A DNA stretch of 64,000 nucleotides from the NCBI RefSeq assembly GCF_002575655.3, contig NC_053036.3, positions 159,068,627-159,132,626 on the forward strand, written 5' to 3'. Origin of the DNA: Aegilops tauschii subsp. strangulata (taxonomy: Eukaryota; Streptophyta; Magnoliopsida; Poales; Poaceae). A program made the position numbers and the translations under genes. Positions 26,795 through 38,500 of the stretch are shown here, one piece after another; within the stretch, counting starts at the first letter, position 1; every line of letters begins with the position of its first letter. A model generated the notes under the pieces. It had not been told where the DNA came from. It saw nothing but the letters and a program-made list of their open reading frames with translations, and searched no databases.

Positions 26795-27545
26795 TGATGA
26801 CCCACAAGTATAGGGGATCAATTATTGCTCTTTTCGATAAGTAACAGTGTCGAACCCAACGAGGAGCAGAAGGAAATGACAAATGGTTTTCAGCAAGGTA
26901 ATGTCTGCAAGTGCTGAAATTGTAAGCAACAGCGTAGTTTGATAGCAAGATAATATGTAAAGAGCAAGTAACGATAATAGTAACAAAAGTGCAGCAAGAT
27001 AGCCCAATCCTTTTGAGGCAAAGGACAGGCCAAAACGGTCTCTTATAGTAAGCAAAGCGTTCTTGAGGGTACACAGGAATTTTATCTAGTCACTTTCATC
27101 ATGTTGGTTCGATTCGTGTTCGCTACTTTGATAATTTGATATGTGGGTGGACCGGTGCTTAGGTTTTCTTCTTACTTGAACAAACCTCTTACTTATGATT
27201 AACCCCCTCGCAAGCATCCGCAACTACGAGAAAAGTATTAAGAATAAATTCTAACCATAGCATTAAACTTTTGGATCCAATCGGTCCCTTATGGAATAGC
27301 GCATAAACTAGGGTTTAAGCTTCTGTCACTCTCGCAACCCATCATCTAATAACTACTCCCCAATGCATTCCCTTAGGACCAAATATGGTGAAGTGTCATG
27401 TAGTCGACGTTCACATGACACCACTAAGAGAATCACAACATACATACTATCAAAATATCAAACACATATCAAATTCACATGATTGCTTGCAACATGATTT
27501 CTCCCGTGACCTCAAGAACAAAAGTAACTACTCACAAATGATAAT

Positions 27546-28535
27546 TGTCGGGGGGATGGACCCCGGGCAGGCAACGGAACCCGGATCCTCTTCAAAAAAC
27601 AACATGGCTGGCACCGCCCCTCAATACCGGCATGCGCTTGGCCCGGTCGCTCGACCCGGCCAAGCTCCGCAAGCCGGCCAGACTAGCCGACCCGACAAGA
27701 CACGTCGACTCGGCCTCAACAACTAGCGCAAGACAGCCGAACCTGGCACGGCCAAAGCCTCCTCAACAAGCCAGCGCCACCCATGGCGTGCTACGCAATC
27801 CAGCCGCGGGTCAACTCCCGTCCCATCCAGGCCGTATGATGGGGACGAGACATCAATCAACGATGACCGAGGCAACAGTGCCCCGCCCATGCCTCTGGTC
27901 AGCAGGAACGTGGCAACAGTGCCCCTCACCTACCCGCTGACCAGGGCCGGCGTGGCTACAGTGCCCCCGCCCTCACCGCTGACGACAGCAAGCGGCAACC
28001 TGATGGAGAGCACTGTACGCGACTCAACTCGGCCACGCCCTGGCGATCGACAATACGGCACACAGTCCCCCTAGGCTTGCGGGGCCCGCATCTAGGGGAA
28101 CCCAGCGAACCACAAGCCCTCAGCGGGACCCACCCGGGTCCCCGGACACCGACAATACGGACCCACCGACTTGTAACATTACCATTGAACCACTGGGGGG
28201 TTGGACTATAAAACCCCCGGGAGCCCACGATCATTCGAGGGGTGAGCGGGAGGACTAGCCACAAAACAGCAACACCGGAGAGAAGGAGCAGCCCAAGCCT
28301 TGGCCAGCTTCCTTCCTCCTCCATACAGCTCCAGGAGCAACATTGTACTATCGATCATCCAACTACACTCGGCAGGACTAGGGGTATTATCTCTCCGGAG
28401 AGCCCCGAACCTGGGTATGTCCGGCGTCCCGCGCCCGCTCATGCCAACCTCGCCTTTGGAGTCCACCAGCGCCCTCGAGCCTCCTCCTCCTCTCTTTAGC
28501 CATCCCTTGGCATCCGCCATGCGCCCACCACGACA
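27546..28535 (+). repeat. 5' LTR of the Tat-type element
   Basis: A 990-bp LTR with a TATA box (GGACTATAAAACCCC) near 28203-28217, giving a start of transcription around 28240. It differs from the 3' LTR by scattered substitutions, mostly transitions. Confidence 0.95.
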
Positions 28536-28537
28536 GT

Positions 28538-28554
28538 TGGCGCCCACCGTGGGG
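28538..28554 (+). other. primer-binding site of the Tat-type element
   Basis: TGGCGCCCACCGTGGGG follows the 5' LTR by two bases. The same type of site follows the Y LTR at 41993, so the Y family is related. Confidence 0.8.
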
Positions 28555-28578
28555 CAGCTCGAGGAGCTAGCCGGGAGC

Positions 28579-30303
28579 ATGCTTCAGACGGGGCCCTTCT
28601 CCTACACCGACGAGTCCGTCGCGCTGGCGGACGACGTCATCGGCGCGCTTGCCGCCTCCTTCGCCGCGCTGCGCATCTCCGATGCGTTCGCGGTCGACGA
28701 GTACCCCAGCGAGGTGCTCAGCTACTCTGACTCTCCCCTCTCCCTCGGCGGCGGCGTTTCCGCCGGGGCAATGGACGTCCTTGTGGAGGTCTTCGTCACC
28801 GGCGACGGCGCCTCCTCCTCGTCGAGCAAGACGAGGAAGGCTACCGAAGCCAGGGCCGCAGCGGATCGGATCGAGCCGTCCGATCCGTTGTGCGCTGTGA
28901 TGCAGAGCCTCTGCACCCCCATCGGCACCAACGTCGACGCCACCAACGTCGCTGAGGCCCGAACCCAGCTCGAGGAAAGGCGCCAGCAGATGCTGGACCT
29001 ATCTGAGACGCTCGCCGCCACTCAGCGTCGCCTGGACGCCGCTCAGCTGGAGCGCGACGCCGCCTACGGATTCACGCTCGCCGCGGCCGAGCCAAGCCGG
29101 GTCGTCGATGTGCGTGCCCGGGGAGGAGCGATCGACCGGGCCCTCGGCGCCGTCCCAACCGTCTACGAGACCCCAACGAAGAACATGCGCGCTGCCCAGG
29201 CGGCCGCAGCCGGCCTGGACCAGCTCGCGGGTGAGGACCTGAAAGAGCGCATCGGGCAGATGCGTGAACTCCTCCACACCGCCAACACCCAGCAGGACCG
29301 CCTCAACCAGCTCGCCAAGCCGGCGGGATCCGGCTCTGCCCGCCTTGGCGGGCCCGGCGAACTTCTGCACACCGCTTCCTCGCCACCCAGCGAGGCGCAC
29401 TCCGGCCGAGCCCGGACTCGGTGCGACCCGGCCGCTACAGCCACCGGCGGATTGGGCGACGAGCCCGTCCTGGAGATCCAGCGCGAACCCGGCCAGCATG
29501 GCCGGCGTCCGGCTCCAACCGACCCGCCCCCCCGTGGCCTGGCCGCAAGTCGACTCGGCCCGCGCGCCATCGACGATGCCGACGCTTGCCACCGCCTCGA
29601 TCAGCTCGCTCGCTCCCTGGAGGTGGAGGAGAGCGGCGCTATCGGGCCGGCGTGCTTCGGCCCGCGCATCCGGGAGGAGCCCTTCCCCAAAGGATTCATG
29701 CTCCCCCGTGACACCCCCAAGTACAACAGGACAGTGAAGCCAGAAGATTGGCTCACCGACTACACCACGGCCATTGGCATCACCGGTGCCAATGGTCGTC
29801 TCGCCGTGCGCTACGCACCGCTCATGCTCCAAGGGTCGGCCCGCACGTGGTTGAACAGCCTGCCGATGGGCAGCATCAACACGTGGGTGGACTTCGAGGA
29901 AGCCTTTGTCCGCAACTTCACGGGGACCTACAAGCGACCCGGCCGCCCTAGCCAGCTCGCCTTGTGCGTGCAAAGGCCTATGGAGACCGGTCGCGAGTAC
30001 CTCGCATGCTGGACCGAGCTCCGGAACAGCTGCGAGGGCGTCCATGAAGTCCAGGCGATCCAGTACTTCGTCAGCGGGTGCCGAGACGGCACCCTCCTCA
30101 AGCACAAGCTCTTACGCTCCGAGCCGGCCACCATGGCCGTGCTCATGGTGACGGCGGACAAGTATGCCAACGCCGACTCTGCCATGAAGATCCAGGTGGC
30201 GCTGGATGAAGCCGGCAAGGCGAAGCCGGTTCCCCCTCTGAAGCCGGCCGGCGAAAGCAGCCGACAGCAGCATCACCAGAACAACAAGCGCAAGGCCGAC
30301 TAG
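28579..30303 (+). CDS. gag: Tat-type gag
   Basis: The frame opens at the ATG at 28579 just after the primer site and ends at a TAG (30301-30303), about 574 aa. The first half is Ala/Glu-rich, with helix-forming stretches such as AEARTQLEERRQQMLDLSE that probably form coiled coils. The second half has the gypsy retrotrans_gag fold: FMLPRDTPKYN, DWLTDYTTAIG, LMLQGSARTWLNSLP, TWVDFEEAFVRNFTGTY and a basic tail NNKRKAD. The protein packages the RNA in virus-like particles. The TAG is in frame with protease, so it could be either a natural gag terminator or a mutation. Confidence 0.85.
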   Translation: MLQTGPFSYTDESVALADDVIGALAASFAALRISDAFAVDEYPSEVLSYSDSPLSLGGGVSAGAMDVLVEVFVTGDGASSSSSKTRKATEARAAADRIEPSDPLCAVMQSLCTPIGTNVDATNVAEARTQLEERRQQMLDLSETLAATQRRLDAAQLERDAAYGFTLAAAEPSRVVDVRARGGAIDRALGAVPTVYETPTKNMRAAQAAAAGLDQLAGEDLKERIGQMRELLHTANTQQDRLNQLAKPAGSGSARLGGPGELLHTASSPPSEAHSGRARTRCDPAATATGGLGDEPVLEIQREPGQHGRRPAPTDPPPRGLAASRLGPRAIDDADACHRLDQLARSLEVEESGAIGPACFGPRIREEPFPKGFMLPRDTPKYNRTVKPEDWLTDYTTAIGITGANGRLAVRYAPLMLQGSARTWLNSLPMGSINTWVDFEEAFVRNFTGTYKRPGRPSQLALCVQRPMETGREYLACWTELRNSCEGVHEVQAIQYFVSGCRDGTLLKHKLLRSEPATMAVLMVTADKYANADSAMKIQVALDEAGKAKPVPPLKPAGESSRQQHHQNNKRKAD

Positions 30304-31449
30304 CGAGCGCCGCGTCACGACAACCAGCTCGTCGCGGCCACCGAGCCCGCGGCGGACCCAACGGCGAAGCGCCGGCAAACCGGCAAGATGGCATGGCAAC
30401 CCGCCATGAGCTTCGAGCAGATGCTCGACGCCCCCTGCAAGCACCACAGCAGCGCAAGACCCTCCACGCACACGCTTCGGCAGTGCGCCATCACCAAGCG
30501 CATCATGAGGGGCGACGTCCCGCCCCCTCCGGCTCCGGCTCCAGGCGCGGGACAGCTGCCTCCGCCTCCACCGCCGCCTCCAGCTGGCGGCGCGATGCGC
30601 GACGACGCCTACCCGGACCAGAGCGCGGCCTACGTCGTCTTCACCAGCCTCAGCGACGACAAGTGCAGCGAGCGCCTCCTTCGGCAGAAGGTGAACACCG
30701 TCGTCCCGGCCAAGCCAGAGTTCATGCATTGGTCGGATCGCCCAGTCACCTGGACTCGGGAGGATCACCCGGCAGTCATGCCGAGCCCGGGTGGTTACGC
30801 CCTCGTCCTCAACCCCACCATCGTCGCGCGGCGCACATGCAAGTTCTCCCGAGTCCTCATCGACGGCGGCAGCAGCATCAACATCCTCTACCGCGACACT
30901 ATGACCAAGCTCGGCCTCAAGGCCGAGGACCTGGAGCCAACCCGAACGATCTTCCACGGCATCGTGCCCGGCCTCTCCTGCTCCCCCATTGGCCGGGTCC
31001 GGCTAGATGTCCTGTTCGGTGACAGCAGCCACTTCTGGCGCGAACCGATCTGGTCCGAGGTGGTGGACCTGTCCAGCGCGTATCACGCGTTGCTGGGCGG
31101 GCCCGCGCTCGCCAAGTTCATGGCGGTTCCCCACTACGCGTACCTGAAGATGAAGATGCCGGGTCCCAAGGGCCTCATCACCATCACCGGCGATTACCGC
31201 AAGTCCCTGGAGTGCACCCGAGACGGCGCCAAGTTGGCCAAGTCGCTGGTCATTGTCGAGGAGCGGCGCCAGCTCGACCGGATCATCGCCCTGGCAGGTG
31301 AGGCCTCCCCTGCTTCAATCCCGATCCCGGACCCAGCCGACGAGGCCGCCTTCAAGCCCTCCAAGGAGACCAAGAAAGTGAAGCTCAACCCAGAAGACCC
31401 CAGCTGCAGCAAGTACGTTGTCATAGGCGCCCGCCTCGACAGCAAATAG
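30304..31449 (+). pseudogene. pol: Tat-type aspartic protease region
   Basis: The region is in the same frame as gag. It starts with a linker containing a poly-Pro run near 30525-30590. The protease core has LIDGGSSINILY, with the catalytic Asp in the D-G-G form typical of this lineage, followed by FHGIVPGL and AYHALLGGPALAKFMA. It would cut the polyprotein. It ends at TAG 31447-31449, and a second TAG follows at 31498-31500 before RT. Confidence 0.87.
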
Positions 31450-33141
31450 GAAGGCGAGCTCGTCGACTTCCTCCGTGAGAATCGGGATATCTTCGCATAG
31501 ACCCCCAAGGACATGCCGGGTATCCCGAGGAAGTACGCCGAGCACAAACTGCACGTCCGCAAGGACGCCAAGCCTGTTCGTCAACCCCTACGACGATTTT
31601 CCGAAGAGAAGAGAAGAACCATTGGTGAAGAGGTCGCCAAGCGTTTGGCGGCCGGCTTCATAATGGAAGTGTTTCACCCCAAGTGGCTGGCCAATCCAGT
31701 CCTCGTCCTGAAGAAGAACAAGACCTAGCGCATGTGTATCGACTACACCAGCCTCAACAAGGCCTGTCCCAAGGATCCGTTCGCCCTCCCGCGGATCGAC
31801 CAAGTCATCGACTCGACCACCGGGTGTGAGCTCCTGTCCTTCCTGGACGCTTACTCCGGCTACCACCAGATCAAGCTGGACCCGACCGACGCCCTGCAGA
31901 CGTCCTTCATCACGCCCTTTGGGGCGTATTGCTACATCACCATGTCGTTCGGCTTGAAGAACGCCGACGCCACCTTCCAGCGCTGCATGCAGAAATGCCT
32001 GCTGCTGCAACTCGGCCGCAATATCCACGTATACGTGGACGACATCGTGGTGAAGACCAAGCAGCACCTCACGCTCCTCGACGATTTGAAGGAAACCTTC
32101 ACCAACCTCCGCGAATACAAGGTCAAGCTTAACCCGGAAAAATGCGTCTTCGGCGTCCCGGCCGGAAAGCTACTCGGCTTCCTCGTCTCGGAACGCGACA
32201 TTGAGGCAAACCCGGAGAAGATCAAGGCCATCGAGCGCATGCGCAAGCAGGCTCGGCTGCGCGATGTCCAGAAGTTCACCGGATGCTTGGCCTCGGTCAG
32301 CCGGCTTCTAAGCCAGCTGGGCGAGAGGGCGCTACCCCTGTACCAGCTGATGAAGAAGACGAGCCCGTTCGAATGGAACGGCAAGGCAGACGAGGCCTTC
32401 CAAGACCTCAAGCGCATGCTCTCCACCGCACCAGTTCTGGCCGCGCCAACCGACAAGGAGCCGTTGTTGCTCTACATAGCTGCGACCTCGCGGGCGGTCA
32501 GCATGGTGCTGGTGGTCGAGCGACCAGAGAAGGGCAAGATCCAAGCCGTCCAGCGCCCAGTCTACTACCTGAGCGAGGTGCTCTCCATCTCCAAGCAGAA
32601 CTACCCGCACTACCAGAAGATGTGTTACGACGTGTACTTCACCGCCAAGAAGCTGAAGCAGTATTTCCAAGAGCACGTTGTCACCGTGGTTAGCACGGCG
32701 CCTATCGGACAAATCATCGGGTGCCGGGATGCCTCTGGCCAGGTTGCCAAGTGGGCGATCCAGCTAGCCGGCCACACCATCCTCTACGAGCCCCGCACCG
32801 CGATCAAGTCTCAAGCCCTGGCCGACTTCCTCATCGACTGGACCGAGACCCAGTACTTGCCGCCGCCTCCCGACTCGACGCATTGGCGCATGCACTTCGA
32901 CGGGTCCAAGATGCGACTCGGCTTGGGGGCCGGCATCGTACTATCGTCCCCGAAGGGCGACCGGCTCCGCTACGCACTCCAGATCCACTTCGCCGCCTCC
33001 AACAACGTTGCCGAGTATGAAGCCCTTGTGCACGGCCTCCGGCTTGCCAAGGAACTCGGCATCCGGCGCATCCTGTGCTACGGTGACTCGGACCTGGTGG
33101 TGTAGCAGTGCTCCGGCGAATGGGATGCCCGCGACTCCAAC
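31450..33141 (+). pseudogene. pol: Tat-type reverse transcriptase with two RNase H domains
   Basis: RT motifs run from NPVLVLKKNK and MCIDYTSLNKACPKD through LSFLDAYSGYHQI (catalytic Asp) and MSFGLKNADATFQR to the YVDD of IHVYVDDIVVKT. Next comes a gypsy RNase H whose first Asp is lost (LLLYIAATSRAVSMVL). A second, archaeal-type RNase H starts with MHFDGSKMRLGLGAG and continues with NVAEYEALVHGL, CYGDSDLVV and (in the next frame segment) NEAADTLAKIA, giving a full Asp-Glu-Asp-Asp set. TAG codons at 31498, 31726 and 33103 interrupt it. Confidence 0.93.
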
Positions 33142-34815
33142 ATGGCAAGCTACCGCTTCCTCGTCCAGAAGCTGTCCGGATCCTTCGAGGGCTGCGAGTT
33201 CCTCCATGTCCCGCGCGCGGAGAACGAAGCAGCCGACACACTTGCCAAGATCGCCTCGTCACGACAAGCCATCCTGTCCGACGTCTCCCTTGAGCACCTG
33301 CGCAAGCCGTCCGTCAAGCCATCGCCGGACTCCGAGTCCATCCACGTTCCAGACGACCCGGCCGCACCTCAACCCGGCCCGGGGACTGCTGAACCCGGCC
33401 CAGGGGCTGCTCCGCTCGACCCGGCCACCATCGTCCCGGACCCGGCCCTCGCCATCCCCGACCCGGGGGCTACTCAACCCGGCTCGGGGGCTGCCGACTC
33501 GGAACCCACCCTGGTGGCCGTCTTCGCCGTGGTTACGGCTCCATCTTGGGCCCTCCCAATATCAGAACTTTTGGAGAACGGGGTTCTCCCCATGGATGAG
33601 ACCGAAGCTCGGCAAGTGCAGCGCCGGGCGTCCGCCTACAGCATCATCAACAACGAGCTCATCAAGTGCAGCTCCACCGGCGTGTTCCAGCGCTGCGTCG
33701 AGCAGGAACGGGGCATCGACATCCTCCTTGACATACATCAGGGCAAGTGTGGGCACCACGCCGCATCACGATCCCTGGTGGCCAAGGCGTTCCGCCACGG
33801 TTTCTACTGGCCCATGGCCCTCCAAGATGCCGAGTCGCTCGTCCTCAAGTGTGAGGGATGCCAGCGCTTCAGCAAACGCAGCCACCAGCCGGCGTCAGCA
33901 CTCCGCACCATACCGATCACCTGGCCCTCCGCGATCTGGGGACTCGACATGGTGGGACCCTTCAAAACCGCTCGAGGCGGCATGACGCACTTGCTGGTGG
34001 CAGTGGACAAATTCACCAAGTGGATCGAGGCAAGACCAATCAAGAAACTGGACGGGCCAACAGCCGCCCGGTTCATCAAGGACATAGCGGTACGCTACGG
34101 CATGCCGAACAACATCATCACCGACAACGGCACCAACTTCGCCAAGGGCGCGCTCGAGCAATACTGCTCCGTCTCTGGCATCCCCCTCGACCTGGCCTCC
34201 GTTGCGCATCCGCAGTCCAACGGGCAGGTCGAGCGGGCCAATGGACTCATCCTGTCCGGCGTCAAGCCACGACTCGTCGAGCCGCTCATCCGCTCACCCG
34301 GCAGCTGGCTTGACGAGTTGCGAGCCGTTCTCTGGAGTCTACGCACCACGCCGAATTGGTCGACCAGGTTCACCCTGTTCTTCCTCGTCTACGGAGCCGA
34401 AGCCGTCATCCCGACCGACGTCGAGTTTGACTCGCCGCGCGTCGCGATGTACACCGAAGCCGAAGCCAGAGAAGCCCGCGAAGATGGCGTCGACCTGCTC
34501 GAAGAAGCACGCCTCCTGGCGCTCAGTCGCTCGGCCATCTACCAGCAAGGCCTGAGGCACTACCACAACAAGAAGATCAAGCCCCTCGCGTTCCGCGAGG
34601 GTGACCTCGTCCTCCGACTCGTCCAAGAGCAGGCAGGCCAGCACAAGCTGTCCCCTCCATGGGAGGGCCCATTCATCGTGAGCAGGGCCTTGCGCGACCG
34701 CAACACCTACTACCTCATCGACGCACGCAAGTCAAGGAAGCGTAAGAAGGACACCACCAGTGAAGAAACGAGCCGGCCGTGGAACGCGGAAATCCTCCGC
34801 CCGTTTTACAGTTAG
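33142..34815 (+). pseudogene. pol: end of second RNase H and Tat-type integrase
   Basis: The open segment begins with the rest of the archaeal-type RNase H (FLHVPRAENEAADTLAKI). A Pro/Gly/Ala linker coded by degenerate repeats follows (about 33355-33500). The integrase has the zinc domain KAFRHGFYWP and CEGCQRFSK, then the core with GLDMVGPF, IITDNGTNFAKG and SNGQVERANGL as catalytic Asp-Asp-Glu. The C-terminal part has FREGDLVLRLV and KLSPPWEGPFIV, the GPY/F-type end of gypsy integrase. It ends at TAG/TTAG context 34813-34815 close to the normal end. No internal stop in this segment. Confidence 0.93.
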
Positions 34816-35559
34816 CCGCACGAGCATATGTATCATCGCCTTTTGTGAACGCATGAAACCATGGGGTCCCCCAACGAATCTCGGGGGCTGCCTTTTGTCG
34901 ACCAATTTATTGTGTCCCTATTTCCTTGCATCACTATACCACTGAACCCGGCCACCGGTCCGACTCGCTCGACCCTGGGGCTCGGGGGCTGGCCGGCTCG
35001 GTCGCCACCCCGCCGCCTTACTTGGTGATTCCTGATAAAGTTAGGATGCCGCGGTCCCCCACTTCGCCTCTAAAGCCACAGATCCAGCTTTGGCTGTCGC
35101 CTGGCAAGCACAACGGGTCAAAGCTCCTTCGCGCTTCATACACTAAGTCAAAGGCTGCCGGGTCGATCGACCCGGCCCACCATTCATCAAATGAACAGCC
35201 GCACGACCGGCTGCTCGCCAACCGGCTTCACCGGATTGCCGCCAGCCGGCCCTGTGGGTGTTTCGCTCGCGCTCAATGTTTCGAGGGACCCAAGTCCTGG
35301 GCGCTCCTCTCAAAGAACCGAACTCCTTGTCACGGACCGGAGCCTTGGCCGTCTGACTCGCGCGGGGGGGGGGGGGGGGGGGAGGTTTGAGAAAGGAAAA
35401 GCGCATGAAATCGGTCCAAAAAACGGAAGGCAAAAAGCAAAAGCACCCACGACATCTACACAAGTATTTAAGAAAAGGCCCACGACCCGAGTTCATTACA
35501 CCCTAAAACCCCCAGTGGGTGGGTGGACCTGCTATTTAACAGATTTTACACAAAGTGTC
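34816..35559 (+). other. untranslated spacer between integrase and antisense gene
   Basis: It contains the repeated words TCTCGGGGGCTG and GCTCGGGGGCTG (about 34878 and 34980), a run of 19 G at 35364-35382, and the presumed 3' end of the antisense gene. No sense gene seen. Confidence 0.6.
35364..35382. repeat. poly-G run (19 G)
   Basis: An uninterrupted run of 19 G on the plus strand just 3' of the antisense gene. It could form a G-quadruplex or mark an uncertain assembly position. Confidence 0.85.
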
Positions 35560-38500
35560 TCAGGCATCTCCAGCGCCGCGTCGCGACATCAACGACTCTC
35601 CTCTGGCGGCCTCCGGGTCCAGCGAGGTGCCGGTGTCCTGCTCAGCACCCGCGTCGCGGTAGACGCCCGTATCCTCCGAGCTCCCCTCCGAATCGTCGAG
35701 GAGCAAGCCGTAGTCGTCGCCGTCCACGGCCCTGCCGTCTTCCGTCCGCTCCGGATGGAACTCGTCGTGGAAGGCGAACTCGGCGATGTAGCTGGCCCGG
35801 GAGGCGATCTGGCCGGCTTGCTCGTGCAAGAGCTGCTCCGAACCGGCCCGCTGGCCCATCAACGCGTCCAGCTGCAGGTCCGGATGCCAGGACAGCGTGA
35901 ACCGGAGTGCCATCTCAGCACTGGCACGAGCGGCGGAGACGCGCCACTCGCTAAGCCGGTCCGGCCCCATCTCCAACCAACGTGCCAGGCGCGAGAAGCT
36001 GCTCGGTTGGACGGAGTCCGGCCATAGGGCTGCCGTCATTGCAGTGCCGGCCTGGGACAGCCGCCCCAACTGCATTCCCAGGACCTGCAGCCGGGCCTCA
36101 GCGGCGGCGATGATCTTCGGGAAGGTCCAGGCCACCCGCGGATCCGTCCCGGACCCAACGACGCCGGTCGGGTCGCGCTGATAGCGGACGGCTTCCTCCG
36201 CCAGCCGCTGCGTCTCTGGGAAGGCCCCTGCCGCAAAGGAAGAAGCGAGTTAGAAGAAGAACAACAAGGAAGAAAGGCCGGATCCCGACCCGGCAAACGA
36301 CAAAAAAAGCACTTACTGGAGAAGGACTCTTCCAGGTGTTGCGCCTCAAGCAACGTACCACGCCGCTCCCGCTCGATGGCGCGGTCGCGCTCCTCGAGTG
36401 CCTTCTCCAGATCGGCCGCCTTGGCAAGGGCCGCCTTTAGCTCGGCGTCCTTGTCTTCGGCCGCCTTCTCAGCCGTGGTGACCTGCCCCCGCAGGCGATC
36501 CACCTCGGCCTGGAGCCGACCCTTGTCGTCGGCCAGCTGGCTGCGCTGCTGGTCCGCCTCCACCAGGGCCTGCTGCGCCTCTGCCACCTTGGCGGCTTCC
36601 GCCTTAAGGAGCTCCACCTCGGCCTCGAGGCGGCTCTTGTGACCCGCCAGCTGCTCATGCAGCCGGTTGGCCTCGTCGAGAGACCGCCGAGCCGCGGCCG
36701 CCTTCGCCCTCGCCTGCGCCGCCTCGACGCCAAGACGGCCGGTGTCGGCAACGAGCCGGTCGTAGTGATGACCCGCCCGGAGCAGGCGAGTCCGCTAGAA
36801 CAGCACCTCGGCTGCGAAAAAGAAGGACTCAGCAGAAGAAAAAAGCAAGACTTCAGATTTGGCCCAACTGTTACACAGTTGGCCCGAATCTCGGGGGCTA
36901 CAGCCAGTGGGTGCGCTAGCGCGCCCCCACTAGAAAAGAGCACAAGAATACCTGCGGCGACGCGGAGCTCCTCATCCTTGGCAGCAAGCTGCTCCATGAG
37001 CTCCCAGTGCTTGCCCGGGAGACGATTGTAGGCGGCGACCCAGAAGGCGTCGAGATGCTGAAGAAAGCAGAAATCAGAACAAGGCCAACACTCTAAAGAT
37101 TCGACACAACTACTACGTTGTTGGCCCGAACCTCGGGGGCTACACCCAGTGGGTGCGCTGGCGCGCCCCCACAAAGAAGAAATTACAAGAAGACTTACCA
37201 GAACGGCGCGCTCCAGGTCGCGCGTCCGTTCCACCTCGACCTGGGCGAAGGCCTCGAGCCGTTCCGTCCGGCCTCACAGGCGGCGACTGACGGCGTCCAG
37301 CGCCGCTTCCTCCTGGGTCTGAGGCCCGAAGACAACGGCGCCCCCGCTCCGCGCCGGCTGCGGCACGGCAGCTCGGCGCCCTCCCTGCCGGGGCACCAAG
37401 GCGTACTCCCCGCTAGCCGCTCGCGACGTGGCCAGCACCTCCTCCGACGCCCCTCCCAGCGCGGACGACGACCTGGACGCCGGGACGCCCTGCGTCGCCG
37501 TCTCTGACCCGGACGCCAGGACGCCCCGCGTCGCCGTCTCCGGCCCAGCTGCCGGGGTGATCTCCGGCACCGCCGCCCGCGGTGCCTCCTCCAAAACCGG
37601 CGGCGCCTCCGACACCGCCGCCCGCAGCGTCTCTTCCAAAATGACGCCGCCTCCACCACCATCAGTCCCCACTCGCTCGACCACGTCGGCCCGCGGTGGG
37701 GTGTCATCCTCCACCTCCACGACCTCCCGGTCAGGGATCAGCACCTCATCCCGGCCTCCACGGCCGTGCTCCCTCACCGACGATGGCTCAAAGACCATCG
37801 CCGCCGCCACCGTGCCCTCCGGCATCTCGCGCCAGGCCGGCTCCGCGCCGGCTTGCGCCCATGCCGCCGCCGCGTCGGTCCAAGCATGGACCGACGCCGC
37901 CTCCAACTCCGCCTCGGCCCGATTCCTGTCCCGCCAGGCCAAGGCTTCGGCGTCGTTCGGATCCAGGCCGAGGTCCGAGTCGGCCCGTCCCTCCACCTTG
38001 GCCTGGTCGGCAAGGTCGGACCGGCTCCTGCGGAATGCGGCTCCTTCGGCGGTCGCGGCTTCCGCCGCCGCCCTCGCCTACGAGATTGGCGACCTGGAGA
38101 AGAAGATAGAATGAACGGAAAAGAAACAAGACTAGCTCAAGAAAAAAATCTGAGCGCAAATGAGAGATGAAGCTTACCCCGCCAAGACCGGGACCGGGGC
38201 TGGCCTCCCGTGCCCGCCGCCGCGCTTCCTCTTGGCCGGCCTCCCGGTCCCGGCCGGGTCCGCCGTGCGCTTCGGGGCCCGGGGTCGCGGCGCGACGCTG
38301 TCTTTCCCATGCGGGCGGCGCCGCCCGCGTCGCCGCCTCCCCCGCCCAACGCCACTACACCGACAACTGGCGTCAGCATCGACCGTTCCGTGCCGCGGTC
38401 AGCAATTCAAGACACATGAAGAAAAACACGAGACTTACCTGCGCGACGCCCAGCGCCGGCGTCGGACTCGGCCTCCTCCTCCCCACCATGAGCCCCGGGC

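Noticed and set aside
27545..28535. Frames inside the Tat LTR repeated at 40120 and 47777 as a conserved small-protein family
   Set aside because: The conservation is due to LTR duplication; the frames have no start context or selection pattern that I can see.
35191..38170. Long plus-strand open frames between integrase and the 3' LTR of the Tat element (for example 38160-39758)
   Set aside because: They lie opposite the antisense exons, have GC-driven composition and run through introns; they are shadows of the antisense gene.
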